Shown here: in pieces, positions 16,914 to 26,087 of the stretch
How positions within the stretch are numbered: position 1 is the first letter of the stretch
How the letters are laid out: every line of letters starts with the position of its first letter
The notes under the pieces: model-generated
Seen by the model: the letters and a program-made list of their open reading frames with translations, nothing else
Told to the model about the DNA's origin: nothing
Databases searched by the model: none
Made by a program: the position numbers and the translations under genes
Source of the DNA: Dyella caseinilytica
GTDB taxonomy: Bacteria; Pseudomonadota; Gammaproteobacteria; Xanthomonadales; Rhodanobacteraceae
NCBI RefSeq assembly: GCF_016865235.1
Contig: NZ_CP064030.1
Location: 4,650,001 to 4,714,000, forward strand
Length of the DNA stretch: 64,000 nucleotides
Direction of reading: 5' to 3'

Positions 16914-17618
16914 TTACTCCAGCCCGGCGAAATAACCCCGCATCGCCTGCAGATAAGACCCAAGATCCCGGTTTGGCGCACTCTGGAACACCTCGCCCGT
17001 TTCCTCCATCAGCTCGATGCGGTCCGGACGGAAATTGCGGAAATCGCGGCGCAAGCGGCACCAGGTGCCCAGCGTCCATTTGCCTCCCCAAAAGGCCAGG
17101 CACAACGGCTCCACTTCACGCTCGCTGTCGCGTCCGACTTCGTCGCGGTAGCGCAGACGCAGCACGCGTTGGGTTTCGATCGACGCATGCAGCTGGTCGA
17201 TGCGAGCGGCAAAGGCTATCGATTCTTCATCGCGCCAGATCGGTGCATAAATGCGGGTGCGCGAGGAACGTTCGCGCAGCTCGGGCGGCAACACCGCCTC
17301 GATCTTGACCAGCGCGGCCTGCGCGCCCGCTGCCAACCTCTCGCCAGCAAACGCGCGCACGAAGCGCGTGCCGACCACCAGCGATTCGAGCTCGTCGGCG
17401 GTAAACATCAGCGGTGGAATATCCGAGCCTTTGCGCAGCACGTAACCGACGCCAGCCTCGCCTTCGATGGGTACGCCCGAAAGCTGCAGGTCTGCCACAT
17501 CGCGGTAGACGGTGCGCAGTGAGACGCCGAGCGTTTCCGCAAGCTGACGCGCCTGCAACGCTGTACGGCGTCCACGAAGGGCATTGATGATGAGGAAGAG
17601 GCGATCGGCGCGGCGCAT
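16914..17618 (-). CDS. YafY-type HTH/WYL-domain regulator
   Basis: The 234-residue regulator starts with a DeoR-like helix-turn-helix (RQLAETLGVSLRTVYRDVAD). It continues with a WYL domain in which YRDEVGRDSEREVEPLCL and GGKWTLGTWCRLRRDFRNFR form the ligand-binding Sm-like fold. WYL regulators sense nucleic acids or small ligands and can repress or activate. It lies downstream of, and in the same direction as, GST and GFA genes, which are possible targets. No operator is evident. Confidence 0.9.
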   Translation of the reverse strand: MRRADRLFLIINALRGRRTALQARQLAETLGVSLRTVYRDVADLQLSGVPIEGEAGVGYVLRKGSDIPPLMFTADELESLVVGTRFVRAFAGERLAAGAQAALVKIEAVLPPELRERSSRTRIYAPIWRDEESIAFAARIDQLHASIETQRVLRLRYRDEVGRDSEREVEPLCLAFWGGKWTLGTWCRLRRDFRNFRPDRIELMEETGEVFQSAPNRDLGSYLQAMRGYFAGLE

Positions 17619-17722
17619 GGGTACATGATCGCCCAGCGGGAAGGTGCAGGCCAGCGTCCGAAGTCATGCAATGGCATCGCAGCCATTGAGACGACGACGT
17701 GCTGCGCGAGAGGCCAAACAAG

Positions 17723-17745
17723 CCCCTCTCCGAAAGGGAGAGGGG
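17723..17745. repeat. Intergenic hairpin (CCCCTCTCC type)
   Basis: CCCCTCTCC (17723-17731) and GGAGAGGGG (17737-17745) pair around GAAAG in the gap after the GST gene. No U-tract follows on either strand, so it is more likely a dispersed palindromic unit than a strong terminator; the hairpin near 22.1 kb has a similar core. Confidence 0.5.
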
Positions 17746-17780
17746 AGAAATCTTCGTGGATGTTGTACTGCATACCCATT

Positions 17781-18431
17781 TCACGCCGCCTGCTGGGCAA
17801 CGAATGCCTCATCCCTCGCAGCGGCGCGCTGCATCGCGGGACGCGTGATCACGCGCTCGATGTAAGCGCGGATATCCGGGGTGTCAGGCACCAGATTGAA
17901 CAGCGTGGTCCAGTGCAGCGCACCACCCCACAACACGTCCGCCGCGGTAAACCGCTCACCCAACAGGTAGGGACCTTTGGCCAGTTGCGCGTGAATCGTA
18001 TTCATCACATCATCCCAGCCACCGTAGGGCGATGTCATCGGCGGTACGGGCGCTCGTTTTTGCGAACGATCCACAATGGCCGGTTCGAATGACGAACCGT
18101 AATAGACCAGCCAGCGTACATACGGACCACGCAACGGATCGCCGATCGATGGGGCAAGACGCGCTTCCGGATAGAGATCGGCCATATAAAGGAATACCGC
18201 CGGTTGCTCGGTGACCAGTGCATCCCGATGCAAGATCGCGGGCACTTTGCCCATCGGATTGATCGCCAGATAGCTCGACTGCCGCTGCTCGCCTTGCTTG
18301 AGATTGAGCAGGTGCAACTCGTAATCGGCATCCAGTTCTTCCAACAAGGCCAGCGTGCCGCCGGATCGGCTTTGCGGGGCGTGGAAGAAAATCACCTTGC
18401 GATCGGACTGATCATGGATGTTCGGCATCAT
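17781..18431 (-). CDS. Glutathione S-transferase family protein
   Basis: The 216-residue protein has an N-terminal thioredoxin-like GST domain (FFHAPQSRSGGTLALLEE, with NPMGKVPAI carrying the cis-proline, then TEQPAVFLYMADLYP) and an all-helical C-terminal domain. The serine in SRSGG is a plausible glutathione-activating residue. The reaction, conjugation or another thiol transfer, is not identifiable. I chose the ATG at 18431, with GGAG nine bases upstream; the frame stays open to 18563 but would overlap the GFA gene. It lies 24 bases after the GFA gene, so both probably form one transcript. Confidence 0.88.
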   Translation of the reverse strand: MMPNIHDQSDRKVIFFHAPQSRSGGTLALLEELDADYELHLLNLKQGEQRQSSYLAINPMGKVPAILHRDALVTEQPAVFLYMADLYPEARLAPSIGDPLRGPYVRWLVYYGSSFEPAIVDRSQKRAPVPPMTSPYGGWDDVMNTIHAQLAKGPYLLGERFTAADVLWGGALHWTTLFNLVPDTPDIRAYIERVITRPAMQRAAARDEAFVAQQAA

Positions 18432-18454
18432 GATGCTGATCTCCGTGTAGACAC

Positions 18455-18859
18455 TTACAGGTGTCGTGTTTCGGCAGGCGGGTTCTGCCAGTTGTTGTTG
18501 CGCCCGTCGGAGAAATGCATCGGCGACTCGATCAGTTCCCATGGTTCGGCATCGTCCAAGCACGCCATGTTGACGGTGTAGAAATCACCGCCCAGTACAT
18601 CCAGATGTCCCTTACCGAACGGACGCACACCGCAGTGACGACAGAACAGGTGGTGCATGCTGCGGGAGCCGAATTGATAATCGGACAGATCGTTTTCGCC
18701 GCTGATCAGATGAAAGGCTTCCGGCTTGACGATCACGCTCCAAGCGCGTGTCTTGGTGCAGATCGAGCAATTGCAGCGACCAGTGCCCTGCACCAGGTCG
18801 ATTTCCGCTGCGATCTTTACCGTGCCGCAATGGCAACTGCCGTGATAAGTCTTTGTCAT
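18455..18859 (-). CDS. GFA family zinc protein
   Basis: A 134-residue protein of the glutathione-dependent formaldehyde-activating (GFA/CENP-V) family. The zinc ligands are visible as CHCG (about residues 9-12), CNCSIC (about 29-34) and CRHCG (about 73-77). Many members are not true formaldehyde enzymes, so the reaction stays open, although the adjacent GST gene keeps a glutathione link plausible. The ATG at 18859 has GAGGA upstream; earlier in-frame starts have no site. Confidence 0.88.
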   Translation of the reverse strand: MTKTYHGSCHCGTVKIAAEIDLVQGTGRCNCSICTKTRAWSVIVKPEAFHLISGENDLSDYQFGSRSMHHLFCRHCGVRPFGKGHLDVLGGDFYTVNMACLDDAEPWELIESPMHFSDGRNNNWQNPPAETRHL

Positions 18860-18908
18860 GATGAAGATTCCTCGCGGTACAACCCAGGTGAAAGTTTTTG
18901 CAGGAGCC

Positions 18909-19184
18909 TCAATGCTCATCTGCGCGTTCGGGGGACGATTCCACCGTGCCGTCCGTTGCCGTCAGCATCGAACGCGTGCAAAGCGTCACCGCAGCAGCGG
19001 TTGCCGTAGCCACCAGCACACGCCGACGATCCGGCTCAAAAGCAGGGCGAAGATGAGCCACCCGCTTGCCTGATTCCGGTGGTTTTTTCGGTGCCGCGGG
19101 CAAGTGGTATTGCCCATCCATCAGCAAGCCGCGCAGATACAGCGGACGGTATGCGGTCAGAACTTTGTCGATCCAATGAGACAT
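18909..19184 (-). CDS. Hypothetical protein, possibly co-transcribed with DJ-1-like gene
   Basis: A 91-residue frame begins MSHWIDKVLTAYRPLYLRG and is preceded by a strong GAGGTGA ribosome-binding site, nine bases after the stop of the DJ-1-like gene. A hydrophobic stretch (VLVATATAAAVTLC) lies in the second half. I do not recognise the family. The ribosome-binding site and operon position support it as a gene, but no conserved motif does. Confidence 0.45.
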   Translation of the reverse strand: MSHWIDKVLTAYRPLYLRGLLMDGQYHLPAAPKKPPESGKRVAHLRPAFEPDRRRVLVATATAAAVTLCTRSMLTATDGTVESSPERADEH

Positions 19185-19193
19185 GTCATCACC

Positions 19194-19814
19194 TCAGGCA
19201 GCCCGGGCAACATCGACGGTTTCGGTAGCGAGCCACGGCGGCGGCAGCGCGTGCTTGAACAGGCGGTACCAGTGTTCGCGGTCGCTGCTGGTATACAGAT
19301 CCAGCGTGTGAATGATTTCGCGTGCGAACTCGATGCTGCCCAGATGGCTGGCGGTGATGACACCACCATCGCTCACGGCCAGCACATTCGCGTCATATTG
19401 GTCTTGGCCTGCGTACGCCGGTGCATCACGACCAATCTGGCCAGCCCAGCTACCGGTATGACGGCAGTCATCGATCAATCCTGCACGCGCCACCGCGAAC
19501 ACACCCTCGCCAATCGCCGCGACCGGTGCGCCAGCACGATGCACCTGCTGCGCGAGCTCGGCGATCTTCTCGACCTGCGATGGCAGCCAGATATGACCGC
19601 CGGGCAATATCAGCAACGCGGCCGCATCCAGATCCAGTTCGCGCATATCGCCATCCGGCAACACTTGCAAACCGCTCATCGATGTCACTGGAGCGCGGTC
19701 AAACCCGATGCTGCGCACCTCCCAATCGCCAGGGCGGCGGATCTCGCCCAGCGCCAGCGCCACCTGCCAATCGGCAAACCCCTCAAAAACCAGCACATAC
19801 ACCACATCGCGCAT
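19194..19814 (-). CDS. DJ-1/PfpI family protein lacking the nucleophile cysteine
   Basis: The 206-residue protein has the class-I glutamine-amidotransferase-like fold of DJ-1/PfpI proteins, with YVLVFEGFADWQ at the N-terminus and LLILPGGHIW near residue 70. The nucleophile elbow, usually AICxG, reads AAIGEGVFAVARAGLID, so the catalytic cysteine is replaced. The acidic residue normally in ADWE is glutamine. It is therefore probably non-catalytic or uses other chemistry. GGAGGGACGATC precedes the ATG. The hypothetical gene follows nine bases downstream. Confidence 0.83.
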   Translation of the reverse strand: MRDVVYVLVFEGFADWQVALALGEIRRPGDWEVRSIGFDRAPVTSMSGLQVLPDGDMRELDLDAAALLILPGGHIWLPSQVEKIAELAQQVHRAGAPVAAIGEGVFAVARAGLIDDCRHTGSWAGQIGRDAPAYAGQDQYDANVLAVSDGGVITASHLGSIEFAREIIHTLDLYTSSDREHWYRLFKHALPPPWLATETVDVARAA

Positions 19815-19963
19815 GATCGTCCCTCCTTTTCGATAATGAAAGCTTGCGCCCCTGCTACTGCCAGCGTGTTGTCAGCAGCAGCGTGGTGGCCGGTTCAGGC
19901 GCGTGGCTGGCGTCAACGGGGCGGACCCGGGAAAATGGCGGCTCCTTTGCCTGCGGGTTCGCC

Positions 19964-20980
19964 ATGAAGTCCATTTCGCTGATCCAGTTCCTGATCGAGG
20001 AACGCCGCGCCGGCCGCGTCAATGCCGAGCTTTCCCTGTTGATCGAAGTGGTGGCGCGCGCCTGCAAGCGCATCGCCGTCGCCACCAACAAAGGCGCCCT
20101 CGGCGGCGTGCTGGGCGAAGCCGGCACCGGCAACATCCAGGGTGAAGCGCAGAAGAAGCTGGACGTGATCTCCAACGAGATTCTGCTGGAAGCCAATGCC
20201 TGGGGCGGTCAGCTGGCTGCATGCGCGTCGGAGGAAATGGAAGACCCGCAGCAGATCCCCGACATGTATCCGAAGGGCAATCACCTGTTGTTGTTCGATC
20301 CGCTGGATGGCAGCTCAAACATCGACGTGAACATCTCCGTCGGCACCATCTTCTCCATCCTGCGCTGCCCGGATGGCATCACCCAACCCAAGGCCGAACA
20401 CTTCCTGCAGCCGGGCACCACCCAGCTTGCCGCGGGTTATGTGGTTTATGGTCCGGCCACGGTACTGGTGCTGACCTTCGGCTACGGCACGCATGAGTTC
20501 ACGCTCGATCGCGAAGTAGGCAGCTTCGTCCTCAGCCGCCGCGATATCCGCATTCCGGAAGAAACCGCCGAATTCGCGATCAACATGTCCAACCAGCGCC
20601 ACTGGGAACCGCCGATGCAGCGTTATATTGGCGAATTGCTGGCCGGCAAGGATGGCCCGCGCAACAAGGACTTCAACATGCGCTGGGTCGCATCGATGGT
20701 TGCCGATGTGCACCGCATCATCACGCGCGGCGGCACCTTCTTCTATCCGCTTGACGTCAAGATCAGGAGCAAGGGCGGCAAGCTTCGCCTGATGTACGAA
20801 GCCAACCCGATGGCTTTCATCATCGAACAGGCGGGCGGCGCTGCTACCACCGGTCGTGAACGCATCATGGAACTCCAGCCGACCGGACTGCACCAGCGTG
20901 TGCCGGTGTTCCTGGGTTCGAAGAAGGAAATTGAAGTCGCCACGCATTACCACCTGACGGCGGATGGGGCACAGGGCTGA
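19964..20980 (+). CDS. fbp: Class I fructose-1,6-bisphosphatase
   Basis: The 338-residue enzyme hydrolyses fructose-1,6-bisphosphate in gluconeogenesis. Metal and phosphate sites are visible: ACASEEMED, the DPLDGSSNIDVN signature near residue 117, and EQAGGAATTGRERIMEL near 290. Length is usual for bacterial FBPase I. The ATG at 19964 gives MKSISLIQFLIEERRAG, the family-like N-terminus; the frame extends to 19844 without support. It is divergent from the DJ-1-like gene and convergent with the 2OG oxygenase gene. Confidence 0.95.
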   Translation: MKSISLIQFLIEERRAGRVNAELSLLIEVVARACKRIAVATNKGALGGVLGEAGTGNIQGEAQKKLDVISNEILLEANAWGGQLAACASEEMEDPQQIPDMYPKGNHLLLFDPLDGSSNIDVNISVGTIFSILRCPDGITQPKAEHFLQPGTTQLAAGYVVYGPATVLVLTFGYGTHEFTLDREVGSFVLSRRDIRIPEETAEFAINMSNQRHWEPPMQRYIGELLAGKDGPRNKDFNMRWVASMVADVHRIITRGGTFFYPLDVKIRSKGGKLRLMYEANPMAFIIEQAGGAATTGRERIMELQPTGLHQRVPVFLGSKKEIEVATHYHLTADGAQG

Positions 20981-20989
20981 TAGATGAGC

Positions 20990-21016
20990 GAGGCGCGATC
21001 GAACAGATCGCGCCTC
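20990..21016. terminator. Hairpin between convergent fbp and 2OG oxygenase genes
   Basis: GAGGCGCGATC (20990-21000) and GATCGCGCCTC (21006-21016) form a perfect 11-bp stem with a GAACA loop. The U-tract is poor on both strands, but its position between two converging stop codons suggests bidirectional termination. Confidence 0.6.
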
Positions 21017-21018
21017 CG

Positions 21019-21924
21019 TCAGCTTGTTGCGGCTTTTTCAGTGGTTGGCAGCGACTCGCCATACCGCCGCTGCCGCATCCATTTGGTCACGATCCACTTC
21101 TCGCCACGCGTCACGGGCGCGCCTGCGTGCAGAGTGAGCTTGTCGAGCTGGTTCTGGCTGTTGGTGTATTCGAAATAGACGGCCGAACCTTTTTTAGGCA
21201 CGACTTCCAGACCGATCTCCGGGAAGATGGTGGTGCCGCCTTCTTCCACTTCGTTCAAATACATCACCATGGTCGAGACACGCTGGCCGCCGATGGTCAT
21301 TTGCACTTGGCTGCCCGGATCTTCAGGCGGGAAGTAATCGAAGTGCGGCTTGTATTCGCCGCCGACGCCGTAATGCAGCACCTGCAGGCCTTCGCCGTTT
21401 TCCACTGGCCAGTTCATCACTTCGCCAATGCGTCGGTCGATACGGGTAATGAAAGGGTCGGCGTTGACCAGGAAGAAGGTGCCTTCGCTGCTGCGGTCGG
21501 CGATGACTTCATGCTTGCCGCTGATCGGATCGACCGTGGTCGAGCGACGCATCTTGTTGGCGGATAGGCGCATCAGCTCGTCGCACTCGTCTTCGCTCAG
21601 CACACCGTCCAGCACGGCGATAAGCGGGCGGTTGACGCGCGTGACCACGCGTACATCGCGATCGGATGTGCGAATCAGGTTACCCGCGTGAAAGCGCGGC
21701 TTCTCGTAGACATAGCCCGTGGTTGCTGGCTTTGGCTTCTCTTCGAAAGGTGCGGTAATCGGTCCGTTGTTGGTCATCACGCCGTTGACCGCCGCCCGCG
21801 CAAAGACGGGATCGAAGCGGTTGCGCACCATGTCCTCGATCAGCGATTGCGGCGCACAGCCGCGCGCGAGATTTTCACGGATCCAATCGAACCATTCAGG
21901 CGGCAAATGCGTCATGGCATTCAT
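21019..21924 (-). CDS. Prolyl 4-hydroxylase-like 2-oxoglutarate/Fe(II) oxygenase
   Basis: A 301-residue enzyme with a C-terminal P4Hc-type jelly roll. The iron ligands are HFD (His194, Asp196) and a distal His266 in LHAGAPV; Lys in EKWIVTKWM near 276 would bind 2-oxoglutarate. The N-terminal about 100 residues form a helical region of unknown role. Bacterial homologues hydroxylate prolines in proteins such as EF-Tu, but the substrate here is unknown. I chose the ATG at 21924, which has GGGGAG at ideal distance. The gene stands alone, convergent with fbp. Confidence 0.88.
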   Translation of the reverse strand: MNAMTHLPPEWFDWIRENLARGCAPQSLIEDMVRNRFDPVFARAAVNGVMTNNGPITAPFEEKPKPATTGYVYEKPRFHAGNLIRTSDRDVRVVTRVNRPLIAVLDGVLSEDECDELMRLSANKMRRSTTVDPISGKHEVIADRSSEGTFFLVNADPFITRIDRRIGEVMNWPVENGEGLQVLHYGVGGEYKPHFDYFPPEDPGSQVQMTIGGQRVSTMVMYLNEVEEGGTTIFPEIGLEVVPKKGSAVYFEYTNSQNQLDKLTLHAGAPVTRGEKWIVTKWMRQRRYGESLPTTEKAATS

Positions 21925-22084
21925 CGCAGACTCCCCAGTCCACTGAGCTTTCAATAACAGTATCGCGCTACCTACGGCGATACTGACAGAGCGAATGAGA
22001 GCCGATTGTGAACTTGTTGACGGCGGCGGGGGAGAGGCTCGCCAGCGGATGATTTGGGCGAGATTGTCTGACCCCATCTTGACT

Positions 22085-22106
22085 CTCCCCTGCTGACACA
22101 GGGGAG
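22085..22106. terminator. Hairpin downstream of oligopeptidase A gene
   Basis: CTCCCCTG (22085-22092) and CAGGGGAG (22099-22106) pair around CTGACA, 17 bases past the prlC stop. No U-tract is present, so termination is uncertain; it may instead be a dispersed palindrome. Confidence 0.45.
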
Positions 22107-22122
22107 GGCATGAAGGCGCGTA

Positions 22123-24183
22123 TCAGGCGGCCAGGCCGTGGCTGCGCAGCAGTGCTTCCGGCTCGGGCGCGCGGCCGCGGAAGGCCACGAAGCTTTCCAG
22201 TGCGGGGCGGCTGGCGCCCACGGCCAGGATCTCGCGGCGGAAGCGGTCGCCGGTTTCGGCATCGATCACGCTCAGGCCCTTGGTGGCTTTTTCCTCGAAG
22301 GCGCCGAAGGCGTCCGCGCTGAGCAGCTCAGCCCACAGATAGCTGTAGTAACCGGCTGCATAGCCGCCTGCGAAGATGTGGCTGAACGCTTGCGGGAAGC
22401 GCTGCCAGGCCGGCGGATGAAGCACGGCCACTTCGCGGCGTGCTTCTTCCAATACGTCGAGCGTGCGCGCGCCCTTGGCTGGGTCGTATTCCAGGTGCAG
22501 CAGGAAATCGAACAAGGCGAATTCCAGCTGACGCACCAGGAACAGGCCGGCGTGGAAATGGCGCGCCGCGAGCATGCGCTCAAATAGCTCGTCCGGCAGG
22601 CGTTCGCCCGTTTCCCAATGCTTGGCAAACAGATCCAACGCTTCGCGATTCCAACCGAAGTTCTCCATGAACTGGCTTGGCAATTCCACCGCGTCCCATT
22701 CCACGCCATCGATGCCGCCCACGGAAGGAAGCGGTACTTCGGTGAGCAGATGGTGGAAGCCGTGACCGAATTCATGGAACAAGGTCAGCACGTCGTCATG
22801 CGTGAGCAGCGCGGGGCGACCTTCGGTCGGCGGTGCAAAATTGCAGGTGAGGAACGCAACGGGCAATTGCAGGTGCGCGCCGTCATCGAAACGTGCGCGG
22901 CAGACATCCATCCATGCGCCGCCACGCTTGCCGCTGCGTGCATACAGATCGATGTACGCACCGGCGAAGACGCGGCCATCCTTGTCGGTGACGTCGTAAT
23001 AGCGAACGTCTGGGTGCCAGACATCGACGCCATCGCGTGGTGTCAGGGTGATGCTGTAGAGCTTGTGCACCAGTCCGAACAGGCCGTCGATGACGGCAGG
23101 CAGCGGGAAGTATGGCTTGAGTTGTTCCTCGTCCAGCGCGTATTGCTTCTGACGCAGCTTTTCGGATGCGTAAGCCACATCCCAGGTTTCGAGGTTATCG
23201 AGTTTGAGTTCGCTGGCGGCGAAGTCGCGCAAGGTGGCCAGTTCCTTTTGCGCCACCGGCTTGGCGCGTGCGCCGAGATCGCGCAGAAAGGCGAGCACTT
23301 CTTGCGGCTCACCAGCCATCTTGGTCGCGAGGGATTCTTCGGCAGCGTTGGCGAAACCGAGCAGCTGCGCAGCCTCATGACGCAACGCCATGATGCGTTC
23401 GATACGTTCGCTGTTGTCGTACTTGCCAGCGTGCGGGCCCTGGTCGGAAGCGCGCGTCTGGTACGCCCAATACACGCGTTCGCGCAGTGCGCGGTTGTCG
23501 GCATAGGTCATCACCGCCTGCACGCTCGGCTGCTTGAGCGTGACGAGATAACCATCGATACCCTGCTCTTTCGCATACTGGCGTAGCACGGCACGGCCGG
23601 ATTCGGGAATGCCGGCCAGATCGCGCTCGTCGGAGATGCGTTCGTGCCAGGCGTCGGTGGCGTCCAGCACGGCGTTGGAGAATTCGGTGGAAAGCTTGCT
23701 CAACTCAACACCGATTTCGCGAAAGCGCGAGCGCGCCGGTTCTTCCAGCGCGACACCGGAAAGCTTGAAATCACGCAACGCATGTTCGACCAGCGCGCGC
23801 TGCGCACGGGACAGGCTCGCGAAGTCTGGCGCATCGGCCACCGCTTGCACGGCAGCATAGAGACCACGATTCTGACCGACTTCGAGCGCGTGATCGGTGA
23901 GCTTTTCCTCTGCCGGTCCATATACCTTGCGAAGCGCTTCGCTATCGGCCACCGAATGCAGATGCGATACCGGCGACCAAGCGTGGGCGATGCGCTGTTC
24001 CAGCCGCTCCTGCGGCAGCATCACCGCGCTGAAATCACGCATGGCACCGGGAGCGGTCAAGGCGTCGATGGCGGCGCGGCTCTCGGCCACCAAGGCGTCG
24101 ACGGCCGGCGTCACATCCTCGGGCTTGATCTGCGAAAAGGCCGGCAGTCCGGTATCGGCAAGCAGGGGGTTATTTTGGCTCAT
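22123..24183 (-). CDS. prlC: Oligopeptidase A (M3 family)
   Basis: The 686-residue cytoplasmic zinc peptidase degrades short peptides, including cleaved signal peptides. The HEFGH zinc motif lies at 470-474, with the third ligand glutamate expected in the following helix region (GGIDGVEWDAVELPSQFMEN). Length matches E. coli OpdA (680). The ATG at 24183 has GAAGGAG upstream; the extension to 24234 is not supported. It is divergent from the cNMP-binding patatin gene. Confidence 0.94.
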   Translation of the reverse strand: MSQNNPLLADTGLPAFSQIKPEDVTPAVDALVAESRAAIDALTAPGAMRDFSAVMLPQERLEQRIAHAWSPVSHLHSVADSEALRKVYGPAEEKLTDHALEVGQNRGLYAAVQAVADAPDFASLSRAQRALVEHALRDFKLSGVALEEPARSRFREIGVELSKLSTEFSNAVLDATDAWHERISDERDLAGIPESGRAVLRQYAKEQGIDGYLVTLKQPSVQAVMTYADNRALRERVYWAYQTRASDQGPHAGKYDNSERIERIMALRHEAAQLLGFANAAEESLATKMAGEPQEVLAFLRDLGARAKPVAQKELATLRDFAASELKLDNLETWDVAYASEKLRQKQYALDEEQLKPYFPLPAVIDGLFGLVHKLYSITLTPRDGVDVWHPDVRYYDVTDKDGRVFAGAYIDLYARSGKRGGAWMDVCRARFDDGAHLQLPVAFLTCNFAPPTEGRPALLTHDDVLTLFHEFGHGFHHLLTEVPLPSVGGIDGVEWDAVELPSQFMENFGWNREALDLFAKHWETGERLPDELFERMLAARHFHAGLFLVRQLEFALFDFLLHLEYDPAKGARTLDVLEEARREVAVLHPPAWQRFPQAFSHIFAGGYAAGYYSYLWAELLSADAFGAFEEKATKGLSVIDAETGDRFRREILAVGASRPALESFVAFRGRAPEPEALLRSHGLAA

Positions 24184-24313
24184 GGGACACTCCTTCAGAC
24201 CCGACAGCGTGCTGGCGGCAGTGGCCGAAATCAAGGCGGCAGACGCCTGTTCCGATCATCTGTCATAGCCGTCATGCGTACGGTGTCATCGCTGCCGTCG
24301 TAACATCAGGCGC

Positions 24314-26077
24314 ATGCTTCCTGCCGATATCCCCGCCCTGATCGGTCGCATTCCCCTTTTTGCGCATATGAACGATGCGCAACGCGCTGCGTTGGCGACC
24401 AATCTGCGTTGGATCTGCCTGCCCGGCGGCCAATACCTGTTCCGGGCCGGGGAGGTCGCGGATGCGTTGTATTTGCTGCGCAGCGGCAGCCTGGGTGTAT
24501 TCGATGGCGCCACGGATCTCATCCGACAGATGTCGGCAGACGACAGCGTGGGCGAAATCAGCCTGCTCAGCGGCGAGCCCTTCCGTTACAACGTCCGCGC
24601 CCTGCGCGATTCGGAACTGCTGCGGCTGGACCGCAGCCTGTTCGAGCACCTGATCGAGCGCCATCCGCGCGCCATGCTTGAGGTATCGCGGCAAGCCATT
24701 GACCGTCTGCTGCGCCGCGAGCGCCACGTCGAGCCGCCGGACAAACCTCGCACCTTCGCGATTCTGCCCGTCGACAAAGGCGTGCCCGTGCGCGGCTTGG
24801 CCATCCAGCTGGCGCAAGCGCTGGAGGCCTACGGCAGCTGCTTGGTGATCGATGCCGAACACGGCGCGAACCGTGGCAGCGATTGGTTTGCCGAGCGCGA
24901 GGCGCAGGTGCGCTTCGTGATCTACCTGGACAGCACCGGCGACGCGTCCTGGCGACTACGCTGCCTGCGCCAAGCCGATGTGTTGCTGCTGCCGGCGCTG
25001 GCCGCACAACCCGCGCAGCCCTGGCCCGAAGCTGCACCCGGCCATCCGGCACGGGTACGGCACCGTCCTCGCCATCTGCTGCTGATCCACCCTGGGCATC
25101 GCGTGTTGCCCGGCGCCGCCCGGCGCTGGCGCGCGGAATTCAGCGGTGAATTGCAGCATCACCATATCTGCGGCGAAGGTGATATTCCACGCATCGCGCG
25201 GCTGATCAGCGGTCATGCGCGCGGGCTGGTGTTGGCCGGCGGTGGTGCGCGCGGGCTGGCCCATCTGGGCGCGTTGCGCGCACTGCGCGAAGCCGGCCAT
25301 GACTTCGATGCGATCGGCGGCACCAGCATCGGCGCGATCATCGGTGCCGGCGTCGCCAACATGTGGGGCATCGACGACATGATGCGCGTCTATTACGAGG
25401 CTTTCGTGCGCGGTAAACCGTTGTCGGACTGGACCTTGCCGTTCGTCGCGCTGACCCGTGGACGCCGCGCCGCCATGATGCTTCGCCGTGCGTTCGGTGC
25501 GATCGATATCGAGGATCTGGAACGGCCGTTCTTCTGCGTGTCCACCAATTTGTCCGGCGAGGGCAGGGTGGTGCATCGACATGGACCGCTGTGGCTGTGG
25601 TTGCGCGCCAGCAGTTCGATTCCCGGCATCCTGCCGCCAGTGCTGCATCGCGGGCATGTTTACGTGGATGGGGCGCTTGTCGATAACTTGCCGACCGACG
25701 TCATGGCGGAGGACGGCATCGCCCACATCACCGCGGTGGCGATCCGCGCGGACATCGCGCTGCATGCCAAAACCGAGGAATTTGCCACCCCGCCCTGGTG
25801 GCGACTGTGGATGCGCCAGCGCCGCGGCATCGGCTGGCCGGGCATTGTTTCCACCCTGACGCGCGCGGCGATGGTCAACAGCGAGGAAACCAGCCTGCAT
25901 TGCATCGAGCGGGCCGACATGTTGATTACGCCACCCCTGGAGCATGTGAGCATGCTCGACTGGAAAGACTGGCAACTGGCGGTGGATTCCGGCTACCAGG
26001 AAACGTTGCGCGTACTGGAGATCCGCGAGCAGGGGCAGCTGCCCGCCGGCAACGAGAACCTTACGGTCACCGGCTAA
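24314..26077 (+). CDS. Cyclic-nucleotide-binding patatin-like phospholipase
   Basis: A 587-residue protein with an N-terminal cNMP-binding/Crp-like beta-roll (residues about 10-130; LRSGSLGVFDGATDLI and GEISLLSGEPFRYNVRA). A linker region (about 150-290) is followed by a C-terminal patatin domain (about 305-480). The patatin elements are the oxyanion loop GGGARG at 309-314, nucleophile Ser338 in GTSIG and the catalytic Asp452 of the DG motif. The architecture matches bacterial NTE-like lysophospholipases. No transmembrane segment is evident. The gamma carbonic anhydrase gene follows nine bases downstream. Confidence 0.92.
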   Translation: MLPADIPALIGRIPLFAHMNDAQRAALATNLRWICLPGGQYLFRAGEVADALYLLRSGSLGVFDGATDLIRQMSADDSVGEISLLSGEPFRYNVRALRDSELLRLDRSLFEHLIERHPRAMLEVSRQAIDRLLRRERHVEPPDKPRTFAILPVDKGVPVRGLAIQLAQALEAYGSCLVIDAEHGANRGSDWFAEREAQVRFVIYLDSTGDASWRLRCLRQADVLLLPALAAQPAQPWPEAAPGHPARVRHRPRHLLLIHPGHRVLPGAARRWRAEFSGELQHHHICGEGDIPRIARLISGHARGLVLAGGGARGLAHLGALRALREAGHDFDAIGGTSIGAIIGAGVANMWGIDDMMRVYYEAFVRGKPLSDWTLPFVALTRGRRAAMMLRRAFGAIDIEDLERPFFCVSTNLSGEGRVVHRHGPLWLWLRASSSIPGILPPVLHRGHVYVDGALVDNLPTDVMAEDGIAHITAVAIRADIALHAKTEEFATPPWWRLWMRQRRGIGWPGIVSTLTRAAMVNSEETSLHCIERADMLITPPLEHVSMLDWKDWQLAVDSGYQETLRVLEIREQGQLPAGNENLTVTG

Positions 26078-26087
26078 AATGCGCGCA
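26075..26087 (+). promoter_or_regulatory. Candidate minus-10 box giving a leaderless mRNA
   Basis: TAAAAT (26075-26080) overlaps the upstream stop codon and is followed by GCGCGC and the carbonic anhydrase ATG at 26087. No ribosome-binding site is visible, and the predicted transcription start falls on or next to the start codon. The same layout occurs at 40.62 kb. Confidence 0.4.
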
